From Neovahlkampfia damariscottae (lineage: Eukaryota; Heterolobosea; Selenaionea; Neovahlkampfiida; Neovahlkampfiidae): a DNA stretch of 64,000 bases. Position numbers and translations under genes: made by a program. Every line of letters starts with the position of its first letter. Positions within the stretch are counted from its first letter, which is position 1. This document shows, piece by piece, positions 45,190-55,960 of this stretch. Below the pieces are notes generated by a model, which was given only the letters and a program-made list of their open reading frames with translations, made no database searches and was not told the origin of the DNA. The DNA lies in NCBI GenBank assembly GCA_016618085.1, contig JABLTG010000004.1, positions 186,001 to 250,000 of the forward strand, in the 5' to 3' direction.

Positions 45190-48100
45190 TTATTTGTCAA
45201 TTTTTTTGTCAACCGAGTTTTTGTCACACGGAAAACCTATCAACTCACTGACAGGATTCAAAGGTACTTTTTCAGGTGTAATACTTTTTTTAATAAATAT
45301 TTTCCACAGTGTCATATTATCCCAAACACTACTTAAACTATATCCACTGTCTACATAAATTGCTCCACACAATGACTCAAATACATCTGATAATATTTTT
45401 GGAGCTTCATTTTTGAAATCTTTAATGTAGTCTTCAATTAATTTGTTTAACAATTGGATGCTATTGTCAAACCTTAAATTATTATGTAGTTGATACATGT
45501 GAATAGAAACAAAAGCCAATGTTTCATGTTGCACAGCTTTTTGTCTCAAATCAGTCATTCTTCCGGCTGATAATTTTGGAAATGAATTGAATATATGTTG
45601 TGTGACTATCAAGTCAATAATTGCATCTCCTAAAAACTCAAGTCTTTCAAAACAAGGAGTGTTGGAGTTTTTAAGCGATGCATGGGTTAGTGCTTCTAAT
45701 TTCAACGAATTATTATTGAATTTATATGAAAGATTATTTATCTTGATGTCATTCTGTTTTTCATTTTTTGGTAGAAGTTTTTCATAATCTTCAATTATTC
45801 CCATCCATTTTATGAATTTGATAGCATCTTCTTCAGAATTCAAAAAACATGCTCCTATTATACTTTCAACAACATCAGCAACTCTTTTACTTCCCATTTC
45901 TCTTTGTATTGTTTTACTCCAACCTGGAGGATTCCAATTACTTTCTTTGAATGCTTCATTGATTATATATCCTCCTAACTTCTTTTTACAACCAAGATTA
46001 TAAAGTTTTCGATTGTTTACAAGTTGATCTTTTGCTGCTGATAACATTCCTTCATTATAATTTGGATGTTTGTTGTAAACATATTCAACTACTGTTTTCT
46101 TAAGCACACAATCACCAAGAAACTCGAGTCTTTCATAATCAAAAGGTAAAAATGAACTTTTTGATATTATAGCCTCCAAAAATTTCTTTGCATCGTTCAA
46201 TTTAATACCAATTTCATTTTGAAGTTGATCAGCAATTAGGTAAGACTCAACCATGGTAGTGACATGTGGAACATACATCATATCAGAATATAAGCGAATA
46301 CTACAAAATTTTTGACAAAGAGAAGGAATAATGCAAGGTAAGTTTGATTTTTTGGTGATTTGAAGTGGTTCAATATCATTTTTGAATTGGACTTTTGTAT
46401 AATCTTTGATTTGTTTTTTCAAAATTGATGCTTCAATCAAACTTTCTTTTTCATTTGTTAATGATATTCCCCACTTTTTTAAATAATATTCTTTGTATGA
46501 TTTGAATTGTGTATCAGGGAATTTAGAATTGATACTTAAATCATTTCTTCTTTTTTTTTGAACATAAAATTGAGAGTTATGAGTAGTTTTTAAAATAAAT
46601 GAATCTTTCGAGTTGAAATTCTTTCTTATTTCATCCCAATCAATTTTATCATTGATAAATGGTAAAACAATGCAACTTGGTTTTGAAAAATTTTTTTTTG
46701 ACAAATTGAACAATGTCGTCATCAAATTTGAATAGAATTCAATGGCTTCATTAAAATTTGAATTTAATATTTTCAATTTTTTTGTCAGTACAAATTCAAA
46801 TTCAAATTTTTTTCCGTCCATACAAATTTCAATTGAAGGTATTTTTGGGAGTACATCAGGATATAGGAAACAAAGATTAATATCAAATTCTCCTTTGAGA
46901 GTGTACAAAAAGAACGTGTTTGTCAATTCTTTTTTTAAAATGTTTGGGACAATTTTTGCAAAAGTCTTCTTTTCATTCACAAATTTTTCATCATCCTCTT
47001 CTATTTCATCTTGAGATTGAATTTTTGATTTGAATGCATGGAATTGATCATCTAAAGCTCCACATTTATGTAACTCTACAACAGCCAAAAAACAAACTTC
47101 TTGTTTTGCTTCTGTCTTTTTGAATGATTTTGCTGAAAATTCTTCTGTCACCATTGAATTTGATGGAAGTATCAATTTACACGTAAAAACTGAAAATTCT
47201 TCATTTTGGACTTTCATTTCTGTGAAAATATATTCTGGTGATAATTGAACATTCGGTATTCCAGATTTCAATTTGGCACAATATGTTGTCAAAATTTGAA
47301 CAGCAGTATCAAAAGTTAAAATTGCACCTGTAGGTGTTTTGTATGTTTTGGAATCTGATAAAATGTATTTTTTCTTCATGGTATCATTTTTGAGTATTCC
47401 TAAAACGTCATCTTCAATATTCATTGATTTCACAATTTTAGCATGCTGTTCGTTTGTAGGATCAGCAAAAGTATAAAATATGGAACCATCTGCCCTTGCT
47501 CTTCCTCTTCTTTGGATATACTTGTTCAATGTTGCGAACAGATCAAAATTGATGACAAAATTACAAGCACCAACATCAATTCCTTCTTCAACAACATTTG
47601 TAGCACAAAGAATATTAATTTCTCCTTTTTTAAATTTTTCAATTGTTTCATGTTGCTTCTTATCACCGGTACCGGTGATTGCTTTGAAATTTATGTTCTT
47701 TAACTCCTCTTGATCTTCCATAATTTTCTCAATAATAAAAGTTGAAACTTTTCTTTCAATAAAAATAATCCCACAAATGCTTTTATCTGATCCTTTTTTA
47801 ATTTTGATCAAAAGATTGATCAACTCTTGTACTTTTGTTGAAATTGATTTTTTGTTAAAGTTTGTAATGATATAATCAGCATAAATGTCTCGAATGTTTT
47901 TCCATTTTTGTTTTAATGAATCATTTATGTGTAAAAATTTATCAGGTTTATGATTTTCAAGATAATATTCCAATGGATATGTTCCTAATTCTTGAAGAAA
48001 ATATAAACAACCTTGAAGATATCGAGAAATCTCTTTGTTGTTTTTGAATATTTCAATATCATTTTTAATATGCTCTTCAAAAATTTCATATGTATCCTTT

Positions 48101-48771
48101 TCATAAAGAATAAGTTTTTCTGTTGTTAATTTAATTTTGTCCAATGACGAAAAAAAATAATATTCACAATTCATATTTTTCTTCAACTCTTCACTTTTCT
48201 TTTCTGAAACTGTTGTTAATTTATTCAGTTCATAATCCTTTGACATTGAAATGAAAATTGGAGAAGCAGTTAATCCAAGTATTTTTGGTCGGATATTTTC
48301 CTTCTTGATTGAATGGTAAAATTGTTTTAAAATTAAATTATAAGGAGATTTTGAAACGCAGTTATGACATTCATCATAAATCAATAATCCACAATCTTGA
48401 GATAAATCTAAATTACCATGATGTAATGCTTTTTTCAAGGTATCTGGAGTGAAGAATAAACAATCATTATTTTCAATTTCATTTCTCCATTTTTCTTTAC
48501 TCCAGTAATCTATATTTTTTGATTCACCTGTATATTTTTCTATTCTTAAAGTTGGTAGAAATTTCATCATCGAAGTTTTTTGTTGTTCTAATAGAACTTT
48601 TGTTTGACAAGAAAAGAATATTTTTTGATTTTCTTTTAATCTGGAGTGCATATAATCCATCAATAAAGCAGCAACCAACGTTTTTCCTTGTCCAGTTGCT
48701 CCAACAACAATCAAGTTCTTTTTCTTGGCTGTTTCAAAAGCTTTTTGTTGGTAATCACGTGGTTTATACAT
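45190..48771 (-). CDS. Dicer-type ribonuclease III
   Basis: Single-exon, 1193 residues. N-terminal RIG-I/Dicer-type helicase: Walker A 'GATGQGKT', 'DECH' box, 'LGLTASP', then 'CATNVVEEGIDVGACN' and 'QRRGRARADG'. A dimerisation domain (DUF283-like, 'TAVQILTTYCAKL') follows, then a platform/PAZ-like part ('LPCIIPSLCQKF' to 'VESYLIADQL'), and two RNase III domains. IIIa has 'ERLEFLGD' near residue 880 and 'DVVESIIGA'; IIIb has 'ERLEFLGD' near 1042 and 'DVFESLCGA'. The acidic catalytic residues are present in both. No C-terminal dsRNA-binding domain. Predicted to cut long dsRNA into small RNAs. Start at the ATG at 48771, since the frame upstream begins with TTG. Confidence 0.95.
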   Translation of the reverse strand: MYKPRDYQQKAFETAKKKNLIVVGATGQGKTLVAALLMDYMHSRLKENQKIFFSCQTKVLLEQQKTSMMKFLPTLRIEKYTGESKNIDYWSKEKWRNEIENNDCLFFTPDTLKKALHHGNLDLSQDCGLLIYDECHNCVSKSPYNLILKQFYHSIKKENIRPKILGLTASPIFISMSKDYELNKLTTVSEKKSEELKKNMNCEYYFFSSLDKIKLTTEKLILYEKDTYEIFEEHIKNDIEIFKNNKEISRYLQGCLYFLQELGTYPLEYYLENHKPDKFLHINDSLKQKWKNIRDIYADYIITNFNKKSISTKVQELINLLIKIKKGSDKSICGIIFIERKVSTFIIEKIMEDQEELKNINFKAITGTGDKKQHETIEKFKKGEINILCATNVVEEGIDVGACNFVINFDLFATLNKYIQRRGRARADGSIFYTFADPTNEQHAKIVKSMNIEDDVLGILKNDTMKKKYILSDSKTYKTPTGAILTFDTAVQILTTYCAKLKSGIPNVQLSPEYIFTEMKVQNEEFSVFTCKLILPSNSMVTEEFSAKSFKKTEAKQEVCFLAVVELHKCGALDDQFHAFKSKIQSQDEIEEDDEKFVNEKKTFAKIVPNILKKELTNTFFLYTLKGEFDINLCFLYPDVLPKIPSIEICMDGKKFEFEFVLTKKLKILNSNFNEAIEFYSNLMTTLFNLSKKNFSKPSCIVLPFINDKIDWDEIRKNFNSKDSFILKTTHNSQFYVQKKRRNDLSINSKFPDTQFKSYKEYYLKKWGISLTNEKESLIEASILKKQIKDYTKVQFKNDIEPLQITKKSNLPCIIPSLCQKFCSIRLYSDMMYVPHVTTMVESYLIADQLQNEIGIKLNDAKKFLEAIISKSSFLPFDYERLEFLGDCVLKKTVVEYVYNKHPNYNEGMLSAAKDQLVNNRKLYNLGCKKKLGGYIINEAFKESNWNPPGWSKTIQREMGSKRVADVVESIIGACFLNSEEDAIKFIKWMGIIEDYEKLLPKNEKQNDIKINNLSYKFNNNSLKLEALTHASLKNSNTPCFERLEFLGDAIIDLIVTQHIFNSFPKLSAGRMTDLRQKAVQHETLAFVSIHMYQLHNNLRFDNSIQLLNKLIEDYIKDFKNEAPKILSDVFESLCGAIYVDSGYSLSSVWDNMTLWKIFIKKSITPEKVPLNPVSELIGFPCDKNSVDKKIDK

Positions 48772-48814
48772 TTTTTGAAATGGAAGATGAAACAATAATT
48801 TGTTTATGAAAATT

Positions 48815-48819
48815 ATTGG
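48815..48819. promoter_or_regulatory. ATTGG pentamer between Dicer and a small divergent gene
   Basis: ATTGG in the 57-nt gap between the Dicer ATG (48771, minus) and the ATG at 48829 (plus), 10 nt from the latter; placed to serve both. Confidence 0.45.
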
Positions 48820-48828
48820 TTGACCAGG

Positions 48829-49138
48829 ATGGAATTTTCCACCAACCTTTTGTTTGAATCAATAAACGATTTTATTGGTCAAAATACAAACTCTTTTTTC
48901 AATTCAACACCACAAAAAATCGGACTAAAAAGAATTAGAATACATTGCAACAATTTTAAAACAAAGAAAAAGAGATTTAAAACTTCAAAAATACTATGCA
49001 GATTGTGATATTGAAGAATATGAATTAGGTATAATTACTAATTTAGATGTTGATGAACGTAGAAAAGTGGTTGAAGAAATTAAAAATGAGATAAATAATA
49101 TTGACAAAATAATTAAAAAGTATTTTAACAATATATAA
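48829..49138 (+). CDS. Small coiled-coil protein, unknown
   Basis: ATG at 48829 (MEFSTNLLFE). A predicted 55-nt GT-AG intron at 48878-48932 joins phase-correctly to an exon reading 'LKQRKRDLKLQKYYADCD' and 'VVEEIKNEINNIDKIIKK', giving about 84 residues of mostly helix. No family recognised. The second exon is convincing as coding sequence; the first exon and donor are inference. Confidence 0.4.
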
Positions 49139-49891
49139 ATTGGGTTTAAAATAATAATATTAATATATAATATTATTGTATATGATATATTCGACATATT
49201 TAGATGATAAACTTTTAAATTTAAATATAAAAGAGAAGGCAGAAAATAAAAACGATAGAAAATTACGTGACGATATTTTACTTTTTATGGTTGTCACCAT
49301 GTGCTGTGATGAAAAGATAAATGACGAATTTGCACTCCCTTTTCAGGAATTGTATGGAGAAATTGATACAAACGGAATAAAATACTTATATATGAACATG
49401 ATAAGATGGAGTACACAACAGAATTTCGGAACATCTGTCCTGAAGATTTTCAGGACAAATTTGATTTTTTCAAAACTGTTTGAATGTCATTCAATGATCT
49501 ACAATGTTCTTTTCTGATGCTGTGTTGTCTTCCAATTTTGAAAAAACGGATTTTAATCTATTTATTTTAGTCTATAATGTATTAAATGAACTGTTGAAAA
49601 GAAAATATGCTTTATATTCAGGAATTTGAAAATTAAAAAATTGTTTTTGGTTTTTTTCATTCACTTCAATATGGTTAAAATTCACGTTTTATTTATAAAA
49701 TCGTTGGAAACATTGTTTACTCTCATTGTTTTCATCTCAAACAGCATTGAAATTTTTTTTTTTTTCAACCAATAAAAATATTTGTTGTTCAGGCAAAATT
49801 GGAAGACTTCTTAATTTGGAGTTTCAAACGGTTTAATTCTCCGTAACCATTGAAAAAGGAGTTTTTTTAAAATAATATTTATACAGTGGTT
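49139..49891. other. Very AT-rich stretch with one small open frame
   Basis: An open frame of 111 codons from the ATG at 49182 to 49517 (MIYSTYLDDKLL, ending 'MIYNVLF') has plausible composition but no recognised family and no close CCAAT. I rate it about 0.3 as a gene, perhaps a 5' exon. The rest of the stretch, 49518-49891, shows only AT-rich palindromes and poly-T, and nothing I can name. Confidence 0.3.
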
Positions 49892-50774
49892 CTATGAATG
49901 AATGTTTCTCATCATCTCAACAATATCTGGATGATCACATTCTTTTTCCTCATCAGAATCCGCTTCTGATTCATAAAATGAACAACTAAAACTGTGATTA
50001 TTTGAATACTCTGTTTCTGTGCAATCAGTTATGAAATCATAAAAATGTTCTTTGTTAAAGGACTGTTTTTTCTTTGTTGTGCCTTCTGATAGATATGGAA
50101 TATCAGTTGGGACAATCCCATGTTGGTTTTCAATCTTAGTGTTCTTTGATTCAATCAATGTGAGCACTTTTTCTGATGTTTGAGGTGTGGAAGGATCAGT
50201 TTTTTCGTTTCCTTTTGAATTTCTTCGGAGTTGAATCCGTGAAAAAGCTTTTTCAACGAATATCTTGATTTTATTTTCCTTTGGAGGTGAAATTCCACTA
50301 TTTCCCAATCCATTAGTCTTATTAGAACTTTTAACACTTAAAATCAGAGGAACTGAATACTTTCTGATTTCTATTTCTGGTTGAAAAACATACTCGCTTA
50401 GCTGAAAACTAAAGAAATTCTCTATATCCTCTGACATTGACTTTTCAATTGAGTCTTTTGTATTGAGTATTATGGATTTTATAGTTTTTTTTTGTGTCAT
50501 TGGTTTGGGTAGCTGTTTGTTTGATTGAATACCCAAAGTTTCTGCATTATTTTTCAAAAACTCCAGTACCTCTCTTCCAATTTTTAATTCAAGTTTTTCA
50601 GTTGATTTTTCGTACTTTGCGACTTTTTGAAAAAAGATAAAGTGACATTTTTTTCTTCATTTGTTTAGTTGACAAAATGACTTACTCTATCAGATCGCAG
50701 TAGTTCTCAAAACTCGACTCTTGATCGGAGTTTGAGAATATGTAGTCAATGTTTTTCTGTCTTTTGGCGTCCAT
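49892..50774 (-). CDS. Unknown Ser/Lys-rich protein
   Basis: About 260 residues from the ATG at 50774 (MDAKRQKNIDYIF). The first exon ('ESSFENYCDLIE') joins the main frame only via introns 50655-50685 (31 nt) and 50623-50646 (24 nt) with an 8-nt exon 50647-50654, giving 'DLIEKKFAKYEKSTEKLELKIG'. The head could be an RGS-like helix bundle, but it is too short to say. The middle is low complexity and Ser/Thr/Lys-rich; the tail is acidic ('ESEADSDEEKECDHPD'). No function proposed. Confidence 0.55.
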
Positions 50775-50910
50775 TGTAACGTCAATTTCAATCTTTTCCA
50801 AAAATCAATTGATTGGTCTATCTTCCAACAGAAAATGAAGGGAATTTCCTAATTCGGAAATTAGGAAAAATTCCTTAAATAGATTTTTGTCTATTTGAAT
50901 GTTCTAAAAT

Positions 50911-52550
50911 TTATTTTTTATTTGGTGTTTGATTTTTGTTTACCTTCTTTGCACCAGGAGCACCTTTGTTTCCACTTCCTTTCTGATTGTTCTTGTTACC
51001 TGCTTTATTTTTATTTGGACTTGATTTTCCTTTTGTTTCTGGTTCCTTATTTCTCAAATGAGGTGGAACATAAGCAGTTTCAACTTTTTCGATTTTCTTT
51101 TCAACTGATTTTGATTGTTTTAAACCTCTTGGTGATGGTGGATTATAAACAAATTCATTTTTGTCAACAGTAGGTTTCCAAGAAGCAAATAAAAGAACAG
51201 GAAATTCTTTTTCAAATAAAACCATACCGTTATATTTATAAATCTGAAATCCATTGTCAACTTTTAAAACACTTTGAACTGTTCTTCCTAAAATTAATCG
51301 ACCATCATTTGACCACATAATTCTGCAACCTATACAAAATGTCAAAATGATTCAAAATTAAAACCTCTTTTTGCATTCATTCCTCCAATTTTTTTCTTTT
51401 TTTTACGATCAACTACTTCGATATCACCATTCATCCCTTCTAAACCTCCCAATAAAAATAATTTTCCAAATGGGTTCCAAAAAGAACGATTCATTTTACC
51501 ACTGGTAAATGTACCTAATTCTTTCAAATTTTCATCAAAAAGAGTTGCTTGTTGTGGATATCCATGAACAACAATAAATTCTGTTCCTTGTGGATTCCAT
51601 TTTACATCATATGTATTATCCTTATTACTGATGAACGGTTTACCAATTTCATTAATTTTTGAATAAAACAATTGACTTCTTCCTCCATAAAAATTTTTAT
51701 CAACATCCATTGAACAAAAAATGAGAGCAACAGTACCTTGTTTATTCCACATAATTTCCACTTTATCACAGTCTGGAATGAGACAAGTTCCAACAGCCTT
51801 AAATGTATTGAACTTGTGTAAATTAACAATTAAACTTGATTGGTTTGATCTTGTGCAAATTGCGAATGAACTTGCAGGTGATAATTGAAAAAATAAAACG
51901 GATCCAGATTTAATTTTTGATTCAAATTTCATTTCATTATCATAAATGTGAAGTGCTTTGTTAATTACAATTCCACACTTTGATTCATTATCGTTCCATT
52001 GTAAAAGTGGCCTGTTTATTTTTGGATTTAATAGAAGTTATTAGGGTTTACCATTTATCAGAAACAAATTTAACTTGGTTTTTGAATACAGCAGTTCCAT
52101 CTGATAATTTCCAAACGATTAAATTTCCTTCTCCTTCTTTTTCATCTTTTTCTTCAATAAAATCTCTAATTGTAACTAAATAAGTCGAAAGTGGTGAAAA
52201 TTGAATCATTTCCACTCCTTTTTCAAAAATTTCCAAAACACATTCAAGTTTGTTTTCATTTGTATTTTTATAAATTTGAATTTTCTCTTTAAAAACAAGT
52301 ACTATCGAATTTCCATCAGGTGAGTATTGAATCACATCAGGTTTATCACTTAAAAAAAATTAAAACTGTTTTTTCTTTACACTTTAGTTTCTGATTTTAA
52401 CTCTAATTTTTTTTCATTTTCGTAAAAAAGAAAAGTTTGAAGACCTTCTTCCTCTGTTAAAATAGCAAGTTCTAAAGGTACAGTTTGTTTTTTTTCTTCA
52501 ATTTTTATTTCTTTTTTTGTTTCAATTTTTGTTTCTTTATCGTTGGACAT
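50911..52550 (-). CDS. eIF2A, WD-repeat translation initiation factor
   Basis: Non-heterotrimeric initiation factor eIF2A (distinct from the eIF2 alpha subunit), a beta-propeller that can deliver initiator tRNA in alternative initiation. Propeller blades run from the N-terminus; 'VEIMWNKQGTVALIF', 'DVKWNPQGTEFIVVHG' and 'NRSFWNPFGKLFLLGG' match the family. After the propeller come 'FASWKPT' and 'AYVPPHLRNK', then a Lys/Asn/Gly-rich tail. Exons are split near 51345-51366, about 52012-52050 and about 52345-52388. ATG at 52550. Divergent with the HEAT gene, ATGs 30 nt apart. Confidence 0.88.
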
Positions 52551-52572
52551 TTTCAGAGTGGAAACTGTTGGA

Positions 52573-52577
52573 CCAAT
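52573..52577. promoter_or_regulatory. CCAAT pentamer shared by divergent eIF2A and HEAT genes
   Basis: The two ATGs (52550 minus, 52581 plus) are separated by only 30 bp, and this CCAAT is the only one there. It is the clearest case of a shared element. Confidence 0.55.
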
Positions 52578-52580
52578 AAG

Positions 52581-55513
52581 ATGGTAAAAGAAAATTCAGT
52601 TGAAGAATTCCAACTTTTTCCATTTGGACAAAGTGTTGCTATTTTATTATCAAGCAAAAGAAAAGGTGAACTTACCAACTTCAACAACATAGAGGATCAT
52701 CAGAGTTCGTTCTTTTTTAAATTGATTTTTTTTTTAATGATAGACCCTGAATACATTGCTTATGTCTCATTTCAAAAAAAATTACAAGAAGTATCCGATG
52801 TAAATTTAGAAGCTTTAGTTACAAATTTATCTGAAAATGTATGAGTAGTTTTTGATTTAATTTTCTTTTTCAATAGTTCGTTTTAAAAAATGGAAAAGAG
52901 AAGTTTTCATATCAGATATTTCAATTATTAATTGAAAGGCTACCCAATATTCATAAAATTATTCAAAAAATTTTAAATTCTGACGAAAAAAAAAAGAAAT
53001 TAAATTTTTGTTCAATTTTCTTGAAATTACTTCAAAAAAAAGAACAAGAAGGAGAGAAATTGATACTTTTAGATATTTTAACAGATTTATTCAATGTCAT
53101 AAAAAAAGATTCAAAAATTATTCATGAAAGGAGAGAACCAACACTTTTAACCACTTTTGCTTCCGATTGTTTTTTATTTTTGACTCTTCAAAACTGCGAA
53201 AATGATGATTTTTTATTCAAAAACCTTCATATTTTCGTTAATTATTTCAGAGAAATTCAGATATTATATCAACTTCATCGACCGATGTTTGTTGAAGCCA
53301 CAAAAATTTTGACAAAATATTTTATTGAAGTTAATGATATTTCTTATAGATTTCATGAAAGAGATTTAGGATCTGAAGCAAAAAAAGAAATACTTCAAGG
53401 AATTTCTGGAATTTTGAAAAATTACATACCTTATTTTTTGGAACAAGAAAAACATTTCTTTATCAAGAAAAAAGAAGTGAATGATTTTTTTAACTCTTTA
53501 TTTGCTCAAATTCAAGTAATAAATTTGAAAATGATTTAACTTTTTTCAAAATAGAAATTGTCTGGTAATGAGCATGAAAATTCAATTGAAAATGAAAAAA
53601 AATTATTACATTTATTATTGATTGTTTGTTTGACAATCGAAAAAATCGGAAATAAAATTGGAGATCAATTGATTTATGAAACAGTTTCTACAACAGTAAT
53701 TTTTATTATTTTTGACTTTTTCTTAGATTCAATCCAAAGATGAAGAGGTTCAAACTTTATCAACTTATTTATTGAGAAAAGTATTGAAATCATCCATTGA
53801 TTCTAATAGAATGGGTGAAATTGTTGAAAATTTGTTCAATTTACTTGACACAAAAGATTCAGCTTCAAAAGCCACCACTGTTTTATTGGCGGATTACATA
53901 ATTCAAAATCCAATGATTGGTTTATCAATGTTATTCAAAAGGATTGATAATAAAGAAAAACGAAGAAATGGATTAAATGTACTGGCTGAAGTATTTAAAA
54001 TGAAAAATAAAATTAAAGAAAATCGAGAATTAAAGTATCAAATTTTGATTATTTTTAATTTTAAAAAAGTAAGATGATTTCAAATGAATTATTACATCGA
54101 ATTCATGATGAAGAACTATCCATGAGAACTAAAGCTACTGAATTATTTAAAAACTTAGATCCAAATTTTATCATTCCAAAAATTGTGTCTTTAGAAGGTA
54201 ATAGAGATGAAAAAGTTAGATCGGCTGCACATGCATCTCTTTTGGATATTTTTAATTCCAAATTAGATGATGAGAATCCGTTTATTATTTTGATAAACAC
54301 ATTAAATATGGATCAACCAATGTCACCAGATGATATTGATATTGTAAATAAAAATGAAGAGAAGAAATTGGAATTATCTCAACAGATTTTGAACTTTATT
54401 CCGGAATGGGGACAAAAAATATCAAAAATAACTCAAGAAAAGATTTTGAAGTTCACAATCAAAAAAATATTTTCTAATCCATCTGATGCATTACTTATTC
54501 ATGTAATGACAAGAATATCATCAATAAAAGGGATTGAATCACATTCTGAATTAATTTTCAAAAAGATTTTTGAACAAACAAAAATTATAGATTCAAATAA
54601 TGCTTTTGAATTCATTTCACCTTTACTCATTTTAAAAACTCTACCTTTAGGATGTTTTCGATATGAATCAGTTGAACAAAAAAAAGTATTTCAATATTGC
54701 TTTGAAATGCAAAAAGAATCCATCAATGAAATTAAGAAACTGTCAGCTGAAATTGTTTCACGATTTCCAGTCGAAATGGGATTTGAATTATCATTCAACA
54801 CATTTTCTGAAAAAATTAAATCAAAGGATTATGATGAAGCAAAGGTTTATTTATTTTCTCTTTGCAATATGGTGCTTATTTCAAATTCACATTTAGAATT
54901 ATTTCAACAATCATCTGATTATATATTTAATATTTTCAACATTCCTTGTGAATCAATAAGTATTCAAAAAGTTCAATTGGGATGTATTGATTATATTGCT
55001 GCCATTGTGATGAAGGATTTAAATCAACCATTATTACTCAAAGTATTGGATCTTTTAAATTCAAATCAATCTGATAGTTTGTCAGTTTTAATGTGTCATA
55101 TAATTACATCAACAACAAGATTACTTTCAAAAAGTGAAATTATAAAATTCTCTGAAAAAGTAATGAAGACTTTGATCAAAACTGCACTAGAGTATTCAAA
55201 TCAAGTCAAATGTTCAAGTTTACAAGCTTTACTTCATTTATCTTTTCAATTGAAATCTTCAATTTTTCCTTATTCAGCAACTTTATTCATGGTTATCATT
55301 TCATCCTTAAAATCATTTGACTCCAATGTAAAACTCACAGGATTGAAATTGTTAAGTTCATTATTGGTTTCAAGAGATGATATTTTGAATGATCACATGA
55401 AACAATTTGAAGAGATTCATAAATTGTTAATAAGCTTGTCAATGATAGACGAAAATGTAGAAGTTCGAAAATTAGCTGAAAATTTAGTTTCATTATTTCA
55501 AGAAAAGACGTAA
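52581..55513 (+). CDS. Large HEAT/ARM-repeat protein, unknown role
   Basis: About 900 residues, six or so exons, start MVKENSVEEFQLF at 52581. Helical-repeat protein throughout; 'IHDEELSMRTKATELFKNLDP' and 'DEKVRSAAHASLLDIF' are good HEAT units, and the C-terminus keeps the pattern ('VKLTGLKLLSSLLVSRDD'). Introns include about 52695-52733, 53711-53727 region and about 54030-54065, the last restoring 'ELNKMISNELL'. I do not recognise a specific family (it is not importin-like or MMS19), so a scaffold role is all that can be said. Confidence 0.7.
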
Positions 55514-55960
55514 AATTTGTCGTCGAAAATGCAGTTGAAAATTTTACTCTTTCATCCAAAGAAAATAAAAAAATTGATTGTAAAAAAATAACACCAAATA
55601 TATATATGGAAGAAAATTTATCCATAAGTTTGATAATACTTTCTCCATTTTTGAATATTAGGAACTTCGGAAAATTGGTCACTAATGATCTGAACTATTT
55701 TTCACGCCCTAGTTTTCAATCAATTCCGAAACCTATGAATATCAATTATTTTTTGTGTTACAATGTGCTTCAATTTTGTATTGGAAATCATTAATAATTC
55801 AAAAATTTCACCAAAATGTTCATAACCACCCTGTTAAAAAGTACTCCTCTTTCAAACCAATCAACTTCTTTTAATTTTAGGCCAATCAAGTTTATAGAAA
55901 GTAAGCACAAAGTAAAGTGTGAACTAACTTTTTTGTCAGTGAGTCACAGAAAAATTGAAC
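55514..55960. other. Intergenic stretch with short open frames only
   Basis: A 62-codon frame at 55606-55794 (MEENLSISL) has an F-box-like rhythm and might be a gene remnant. Two CCAATs at about 55858 and 55883 precede the ankyrin gene. Nothing else supported. Confidence 0.3.

Noticed and set aside
49139-49180. AT palindromes that could be a transposon end
   Set aside because: Simple TA-rich sequence with no matching partner, no target-site duplication and no transposase nearby.
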